In this document: piece after piece, positions 5,418-10,673 of the stretch | How positions within the stretch are numbered: the stretch's first letter is position 1 | Layout: the number at the start of each line of letters is the position of its first letter | Origin: Actinomycetota bacterium | Lineage (GTDB): Bacteria; Actinomycetota; Acidimicrobiia; Acidimicrobiales; JAMCPL01 | Reading direction: 5' to 3' | DNA: 10,673 bases | NCBI GenBank assembly: GCA_023379725.1 | Contig: JAMCPC010000044.1 | Location: forward strand, 1 to 10,673 | Notes under the pieces: generated by a model | The model's input: the letters and a program-made list of their open reading frames with translations, nothing else | Told to the model about the DNA's origin: nothing | The model's database searches: none | Program-made: the position numbers and the translations under genes

Positions 5418-7559
5418 ATGTCCGAAGAAGGAACCAGACGTATATCGATAACTTACCGTAAAGGGAGAGTAAGCCCCAGCGATGTGGCCGGAAGGTCATT
5501 CGCCAGCGCGAGGAGGGGATTTGATCCCGGAGAGGTCCGCAATTTTTTGGAGTTGGTCTCTCAAGAACTCGAGGATTCCCATCAGCGTGAAGTTGAATTG
5601 CAGGAAGCACTTGCCGATGCAGAGCATAGAGCGAATAACCCCACTATTGATGAGGCAACTCTTATTACCGCTTTAGGTAATGAAACTGCCAAGGTACTGC
5701 GTACTGCCCACGAAGTAGCTGCAGAGATAATATCGAAAGCAGAGGTAGATGCTCAGCGTATGAGACAGGAAGCGACAAACAGATCGGATCAGATACGCGA
5801 GCAGGCTGAAAAGTATGCTGAGGAGAGTAGGGCACAGGCTGATCTAGAGAGTGCTGCATTGCTGGATAAGGCAAATGAAGATGCATCGGCTCGCGTGGAG
5901 AATGCGCGGCTAGAAGGTGAGTCCATGATCTCGCAATCCAAGGCCGAATGCATGGCAATGGTCAAGGAAGCTCAGGAAATGAAGGAGAGGGTGCTAACAG
6001 ATCTATCGAGAAAGCGGAGCATCCTGATGGATCAGGTGGCCAAGCTCAAGGATACCAGGGATGCGACGGCACAGGCTGTATGGCGAGCGAGGCATGAGAT
6101 AGAAAAGATGAGCGCGGAGATGCTACCTGACAATGATGACAGCTATGAGCATGTGGGAGAGGAGAGTACTGAGGTACAGCCCCAGACCACCGAACATAAC
6201 GGGTACTTAGGGGTATCTCTTAAGGATGTTGGATCTGAGGATACAGAGCCCAGGGATACAGAGCCCGGAAGAGGCACTATCCTTGATGGTGCTGATCACA
6301 TTGTTGCCGGTGCAGGATCACCTGAAGGTAGTCACAAGAATGGAGATGGGATGGCTACCAGTTCCGGCGGCGGGCAAATGGTTACGGGCTTGGATGACGA
6401 GGATGAGGATGAGATGATCTCTGAACTCGGCCAGGTGGTGGAAGGGTCCAGGACGCAGCTTGTAGATGAAATCTTTGCCAGGCTTAGGGCAGCGAGACCG
6501 GTAGTCGAAGTCGAGCCTGCTTCTGTCGTTATAGGAAACGATAGCAGTGTTTTCGTTCGGGCAGCTAAGGAGGTAACTTCCGAGCCTGGTATAGGGACGG
6601 CGGTGGAGCCGAGGTCGGGGAAGGAAGCGGGACCGGAGGCAGAGTCAGATGCGGCGGTGGAGCCGAGGTCGGGGAAGGAAGCGGGACCGGAGGCAGAGTC
6701 AGATGCGGCGGTGGAGCCAGGGTTGTTACTTGCATATGACGATACGGTCAATGACTTGTCGGCGGGGCTGGCAAAAAGAACCAAAAAGATATTGCAGGAT
6801 TATCAGAATGAGTTACTGGAGCGTATCCGTAGAAAAAAAGGGTGGGATGATTCTATGCTTCCTACTGCGGGCAGGTATATTGACGAACTTGAAGCTGCTG
6901 CACTGACATTTGCCAGACATGCTGCCAAACAGGGTGCAGCATCTGTCTATGATGTCTACGAGGTAAACGTCATTGGCAGCCCCAGCAGTTCCAATAACAC
7001 GAATGGCGCTAAGGATGCCGGTCATGACGAGATACCGGAGGATGCATTGTCAGATAATAGAATCATATCTGATGACGACCTTCCTTTGGCAGCTACTACC
7101 GGTGAGGACAGACATGGAGAGCAGATTGATGATGCAAAGATCGATGAGTTGCTGGCAGCATCTGCAGAATTAAATGATCTGGCCTCCTCTACTGCAAAAA
7201 CGGTTATGGAGGGGCTCGGTGGTCAGATAATGGAAAGTAGCATAGATATGGCTAGTGCTGATGTGGATTCCTTGCTTGATCATGTGGGAGCCGCATACCG
7301 AGAATGGAAGGGTGCACGCATTGACGGTATCGCAGGGGACCAGATACGAAGCGCGTATTCTATCGGGCAGCTTCTTGCGGGCGATGATCTTGGTCTCTCC
7401 TTCAGATGGATATCCAGAAACCAGCCTAAAGGATGTCCTGACTGTGATGACAACGCCCTCTCCGATCCTGTCCGATCAGGAGAGAAGTTCCCAACAGGCC
7501 ATCTGCACCCTCCGGCCCATAGTGGATGCTGTTGCTTGCTGTTTGCGGTCGAACAATAA
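5418..7559 (+). CDS. Long DivIVA-domain coiled-coil protein with phage-head-like C-terminal Cys/His motif
   Basis: The 713-residue protein has no membrane helix. Residues 18-50 (VSPSDV, then RGFDPGEVRNFLELV) match the DivIVA/Wag31 membrane-binding start. A long coiled coil rich in Ala, Glu and Arg covers about 50-235, interrupted near 72-80. Residues 236-440 are an acidic, disordered-looking linker with two perfect 18-residue repeats (395-430). A helical segment follows (about 441-512), including KRTKKILQDYQNELLERIRR (453-472), then another linker and a helical C-terminal part (about 572-660). The end carries CPDC (673-676) and HLHPPAHSGCCC (695-706), resembling the CxxC...PPxHxxCxC zinc-like motif of Mu gpF/SPP1 gp7 minor head proteins. 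DivIVA proteins mark poles and curved membranes and organise growth; the job of the C-terminus is unknown. It may be leaderless, and it probably forms its own unit after the psp operon. Confidence 0.8.
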   Translation: MSEEGTRRISITYRKGRVSPSDVAGRSFASARRGFDPGEVRNFLELVSQELEDSHQREVELQEALADAEHRANNPTIDEATLITALGNETAKVLRTAHEVAAEIISKAEVDAQRMRQEATNRSDQIREQAEKYAEESRAQADLESAALLDKANEDASARVENARLEGESMISQSKAECMAMVKEAQEMKERVLTDLSRKRSILMDQVAKLKDTRDATAQAVWRARHEIEKMSAEMLPDNDDSYEHVGEESTEVQPQTTEHNGYLGVSLKDVGSEDTEPRDTEPGRGTILDGADHIVAGAGSPEGSHKNGDGMATSSGGGQMVTGLDDEDEDEMISELGQVVEGSRTQLVDEIFARLRAARPVVEVEPASVVIGNDSSVFVRAAKEVTSEPGIGTAVEPRSGKEAGPEAESDAAVEPRSGKEAGPEAESDAAVEPGLLLAYDDTVNDLSAGLAKRTKKILQDYQNELLERIRRKKGWDDSMLPTAGRYIDELEAAALTFARHAAKQGAASVYDVYEVNVIGSPSSSNNTNGAKDAGHDEIPEDALSDNRIISDDDLPLAATTGEDRHGEQIDDAKIDELLAASAELNDLASSTAKTVMEGLGGQIMESSIDMASADVDSLLDHVGAAYREWKGARIDGIAGDQIRSAYSIGQLLAGDDLGLSFRWISRNQPKGCPDCDDNALSDPVRSGEKFPTGHLHPPAHSGCCCLLFAVEQ
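6598..6718 (+). repeat. 54-bp perfect tandem duplication in the DivIVA-like gene
   Basis: The 54-bp unit starting at 6601 is repeated exactly at 6655, and the first 10 bp occur again at 6709. It encodes AVEPRSGKEAGPEAESDA twice in frame (residues 395-430). The unit is visibly richer in GC than the flanking gene. Exact identity at synonymous sites implies a recent duplication, so copy number may vary between strains. Confidence 0.92.
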
Positions 7560-7590
7560 TCATACCGTTAGGGGAGTCATCTGGCTGGCC

Positions 7591-7631
7591 TTGCGGGACA
7601 GACCACTAAGTAAAGATAGACCACTGAGTAA
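7591..7631. repeat. MITE-terminus-like sequence with 18-bp degenerate tandem copy
   Basis: Positions 7591-7608 match 4446-4463 (the right end of the MITE plus CTA) at 16 of 18 bases, with A/G differences only. Next to it, 7596-7613 and 7614-7631 form an 18-bp direct repeat with 15 of 18 identical, sharing AGACCACT and AGTAA. No opposite terminus was found nearby. It may be a decayed insertion end or a shared target-like sequence. It occupies the 127-bp spacer 7560-7686, where I see no clear terminator or promoter. Confidence 0.45.
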
Positions 7632-7686
7632 GCTGAGCAACGGCGCGTACCAGGGAAGGTAGTTTGGTTGTAAGCTATTACGGATA

Positions 7687-10673
7687 ATGCGTAGATCTTC
7701 AGACATACCTGTTACGCCCAAGAGAGAGAGTCATTTTAAGCGGCGCTATCTGTGGTTGCTGGGAATAGTGGTAGTACTACTGATATTGCTTGCTTCAGCT
7801 CGGTCATTGGCGTTTGTCTATACTGATGCCCTCTGGTTCTCGTCTGTAGGAATGGGCGATGTCTGGCATACACTGTTTATGGTCAAGATGGGGCTCTACC
7901 TTGGGTTTGGAGCACTCTTCTTCTTACTTGTGTGGGTCAATCTGGCATTTGTCGACCGGCTTGCCCCCAGTGAATTGTCAATACATCCCTCTGAGGAACT
8001 GGTGTTACAGTATCGGCACTTTATGTCGAGAAGGGCCGTAGTAGTCAGAACGGCGTTTTCGCTTGTGCTTGCAGCTCTTATTGCGGGTACCGTAATTGGT
8101 CAGTGGGAGCATTGGCTTCTATTTACAAATGGCGGGTCATTCAAGTATACGGATCCGATAATGCACATGAATGCGGGATTCTATGTCTTCAAGCTACCGT
8201 TTTTGCAGTTTCTTGTTTCCTGGATATTCATGGCTCTTATAATTGTCACTATATTTACGCTTGTGGAATCCGTTATGGTGGGTGGCATCAGATTCCACGG
8301 CGATCATCCAAGAGTGACCCCTCAGGTAAAGGCTCACCTATCTGTGCTGCTTGCAGCTATTGTGCTGGATAGGGCAGCCAGTTACTGGCTCGGGAGGTAT
8401 TCCCTGATTTATTCCGGCAATGCCTATGTCCAGGGGGCAGGTTATACCGATGTGCATACGAGAATGCCTGCCCTGGAGTTACTCGCATGGATATCAGTGG
8501 CTGCAGCAGTAGTGCTGCTTTTGAACGTCAAGAGGCAGGGGTGGGCACTTCCCGTACTGGCAATCGGTCTATGGGCGCTTATAGCAGTTGTGGTTGGCGG
8601 GATATATCCCGCTCTTGTGCAGACCTTTGAAGTCAATCCCGCGCAGGCCTCTCTTGAGGCACCTTATATATCGCATAATATTACAGCTACCAGTTACGCC
8701 ATGGGGATTAATCATGTCAAGGTGAAGCAGTTTACCGCATCTACCCACCCGACTCCTTCTCAGGTGCAGTCAGTCTCCGCTGAGCTTGCAGGGGTCAGTC
8801 TCTGGAATCCCAATCTGACTATTCAAACCTATCAGAAGCTGGAAGCTATCCGATCTTATTATTCCTTTCAGACCATGGCATTGAATCGCTACGACATAGG
8901 AGGCCAGGAAACGCCTGTAGTGGTGGGGGTGAGGCAGGTGAATTCGGCAAACATTCCCGCGCCCAGCTGGGTAAACACGCATCTTGAGTATACCCATGGA
9001 TATGGAGCCATCATTGGTCTGGCAAATGCAGTCGGCAATGGTGGTGCACCTACGATACCAGTGGGCAATGTTCCTCCGCAGTCTGCCCCAGGGTTTCCTG
9101 TCATCAAGCAGGCCTCAGTGTATTACGGGGTAGATCAGCCTGGTTATGTAGTGGTGGACACGAAGCAACCAGAGATCGATTACCAGTTACCAAATGGTCA
9201 GCAGAAATTGACCCATTATCATGGCAGCGGTGGCGTATCCATAGGTTCACTCCTTTCCAGGGTAGCATTTGCCCTCCGTTTCAAAGACGTAAACCTGCTT
9301 GTCAGCAGCCAGTTGGGTTCTCATGCCAGGATAATGTTTGTACGAGGAATAGACACCAGGATTGAAAAGGCAGCCCCATTCCTGAAGGTGGGAGACAATC
9401 CCTATCCGGTCGTATCCAATGGACAGATATATTGGATTGTCAACGGATATACTACATCGTCGCACTTTCCTTACGGGCAGGATGCCATAACTACCAGCCT
9501 GCCCCTGTCCAGTCAGTTGAATCAGGGGAATATCAACTACATCAGAAATTCTGTAAAGGTAGTCATCAATGCCTACTCTGGGAAGATGACTTTTTATGCC
9601 ACAGACCCGAGAGATCCGATTCTACAAGCCTGGGAGAAAGTCTTTCCTCACATGTTTACCTCTATGTCCAAGATGCCACTTTCGCTGCAAAACTCACTAC
9701 GCTATCCAAAGGATCTTTTTGCGATACAGGCTGCCATGATTGGACGCTATCACCTTACCAACGCTTCGGCTTTTTATAATGCGTCAAACGCGTGGAGTGT
9801 GTCGCAGAGTCCAGGTACCGGTCCTCCCTCTGCCGCCTTGGGATTTCAGGTCACAAAGAACTCTATTGGGCAGGTTGTCTCCACCGGTCAGGTAGTCCGG
9901 ATGAATCCAGAGTACGAGCTGATACAGTTGCCAGGTGCGGCTGATCCGTCCTTTGATCTTGTGGATGCGTTTGTTCCGGTGTCACAGGGTAACCAGATCC
10001 AGACGCTTGCTGCATTCATGACTGCTGGTTCGGATCCCAGCGACTATGGTCAGCTCACTGCATATGTTGCTCCCCGTGGCCAATCTATTGACGGTCCTGC
10101 GCTTGTAGATGCACGTATACAGGCAAATCCGACCATATCGCGTGAGATCACGTTACTTGGGCAAAACGGTTCGCAGGTACTTTTGGGGCATGTCGCCATG
10201 CTCCCGATAGGGCAGTCAATACTGTATGTACGCCCCCTGTATGTTCAGGCATCGCGCAATGCCCTTCCAGTGCTGGATGACGTTATAGCCGTTATGGGCA
10301 GTCGTATAGCAATGTCAACCAGTCTCCAGTCGGCCATTTCACAGGTGGTAGGGTTTAATGTGTCATTGCCTAACAGTACCAGTACATCTACTACATCGAG
10401 TATTCCATCTTCTACGTCCATTCCGACTACGCCGTCAACCTCTACTACGCCAGCCAATGCCAGCGAAACAGCTAAATTGGTCGCTCAGGCAGCTTCCCTC
10501 TATGCACAGGCACAGTCGGATCTCAAGGCCGGCAATCTTGGTGGATACCAATCCGAGATTACCCAGATGGGGACAGTTATACAGCAGTTGGACAGTCTAC
10601 TCTCTGGTGGATCAAGTAGTTCTACGGGATCAGGGGGATCATCTTCGGTTGGTACATCGACTACAGGTTCCGG
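7687..10673 (+). CDS. UPF0182 family integral membrane protein (3' end outside window)
   Basis: The frame is open for 995 codons plus two bases and leaves the window. An in-frame stop at 7660-7662 and the lack of any other start codon before it fix the ATG at 7687. No Shine-Dalgarno is visible. Seven hydrophobic helices lie at about 21-42, 63-88, 119-140, 165-195, 216-233, 262-280 and 287-310, followed by a large soluble, presumably extracytoplasmic, region. Family hallmarks are DALWFSSVGM (47-56), DPIMHMNAGFYVFKLPF (156-172) and EAPYISHNITATSYAMG (324-340). The pattern matches the UPF0182 proteins Rv0064 and Rv3193c. Near the end a Ser/Thr/Pro linker (896-922) precedes the conserved helical tail (SLYAQAQSDLKAGNLGGY) and a Ser/Gly-rich extension. 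The function of the family is unknown. Confidence 0.9.
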   Translation, partial: MRRSSDIPVTPKRESHFKRRYLWLLGIVVVLLILLASARSLAFVYTDALWFSSVGMGDVWHTLFMVKMGLYLGFGALFFLLVWVNLAFVDRLAPSELSIHPSEELVLQYRHFMSRRAVVVRTAFSLVLAALIAGTVIGQWEHWLLFTNGGSFKYTDPIMHMNAGFYVFKLPFLQFLVSWIFMALIIVTIFTLVESVMVGGIRFHGDHPRVTPQVKAHLSVLLAAIVLDRAASYWLGRYSLIYSGNAYVQGAGYTDVHTRMPALELLAWISVAAAVVLLLNVKRQGWALPVLAIGLWALIAVVVGGIYPALVQTFEVNPAQASLEAPYISHNITATSYAMGINHVKVKQFTASTHPTPSQVQSVSAELAGVSLWNPNLTIQTYQKLEAIRSYYSFQTMALNRYDIGGQETPVVVGVRQVNSANIPAPSWVNTHLEYTHGYGAIIGLANAVGNGGAPTIPVGNVPPQSAPGFPVIKQASVYYGVDQPGYVVVDTKQPEIDYQLPNGQQKLTHYHGSGGVSIGSLLSRVAFALRFKDVNLLVSSQLGSHARIMFVRGIDTRIEKAAPFLKVGDNPYPVVSNGQIYWIVNGYTTSSHFPYGQDAITTSLPLSSQLNQGNINYIRNSVKVVINAYSGKMTFYATDPRDPILQAWEKVFPHMFTSMSKMPLSLQNSLRYPKDLFAIQAAMIGRYHLTNASAFYNASNAWSVSQSPGTGPPSAALGFQVTKNSIGQVVSTGQVVRMNPEYELIQLPGAADPSFDLVDAFVPVSQGNQIQTLAAFMTAGSDPSDYGQLTAYVAPRGQSIDGPALVDARIQANPTISREITLLGQNGSQVLLGHVAMLPIGQSILYVRPLYVQASRNALPVLDDVIAVMGSRIAMSTSLQSAISQVVGFNVSLPNSTSTSTTSSIPSSTSIPTTPSTSTTPANASETAKLVAQAASLYAQAQSDLKAGNLGGYQSEITQMGTVIQQLDSLLSGGSSSSTGSGGSSSVGTSTTGS

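Noticed and set aside
6332..6784. Minus-strand reading frame of 150 codons with an internal repeat
   Set aside because: Its repeat is only the complement of the 54-bp duplication in the DivIVA-like gene, and the frame has no start-site support or domain.
6950..7559. Prophage remnant, suggested by the phage-head-like C-terminus
   Set aside because: No portal, terminase, integrase or attachment-site signature lies nearby and the motif is fused in frame to a DivIVA protein.
7255..7662. Plus-strand reading frame of 135 codons overlapping the end of the DivIVA-like gene
   Set aside because: It is a different frame over a conserved-looking Cys/His C-terminus and only extends into the repeat-bearing spacer by chance.
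1..10673. tRNA, rRNA, CRISPR array or replication origin
   Set aside because: No cloverleaf-like segments, rRNA-like stretches, regularly spaced repeats or DnaA-box clusters were recognised on either strand.

Overview
The window looks like chromosomal DNA from an actinobacterium of moderate GC content, possibly of the Acidimicrobiia type. The evidence is a mycothiol-conjugate amidase (mycothiol is actinobacterial), a PspA operon carrying the actinobacterial partners PspAA and PspAB, a long DivIVA-type protein and a UPF0182 membrane protein. ATA is the commonest isoleucine codon where I counted it, which would be odd for a high-GC actinobacterium. The genus is an inference and is not fixed by the sequence.

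Layout. (1) Positions 3-1181 (+) hold the C-terminal part of a secreted or envelope-type protein, possibly DUF5719-like, with a lysine-rich 9-bp tandem repeat. (2) Positions 1171-2109 (-) hold mca, mycothiol S-conjugate amidase; its end overlaps the preceding gene tail-to-tail by 11 bp. (3) Positions 2110-2297 are a divergent control region. (4) Positions 2298-5329 (+) are an envelope-stress operon: pspA, pspAA (4-bp ATGA overlap), htpX (2-bp gap) and pspAB. A 140-bp MITE-like element with 18-bp perfect terminal inverted repeats and a CTAG duplication sits exactly at the htpX stop codon and separates htpX from pspAB. (5) Positions 5418-7559 (+) encode a 713-residue protein with a DivIVA-type N-terminus, a long coiled coil, an acidic linker with a perfect 54-bp duplication, and a C-terminal Cys/His motif resembling phage minor head (Mu gpF/SPP1 gp7) proteins. 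The gene may be leaderless. (6) Positions 7560-7686 are a spacer with two sequences resembling the MITE terminus. (7) Positions 7687-10673 (+) hold a UPF0182 seven-helix membrane protein that runs off the window.

How the genes work together. PspA, PspAA, HtpX and PspAB form a coherent membrane-stress and membrane-protein quality-control module. The DivIVA-like and UPF0182 proteins are also envelope-related, so the stretch from 2298 to the end reads as an envelope-maintenance neighbourhood. Mca detoxifies electrophiles conjugated to mycothiol and is transcribed divergently. No tRNA, rRNA, CRISPR array, prophage or full-length transposase gene was seen.
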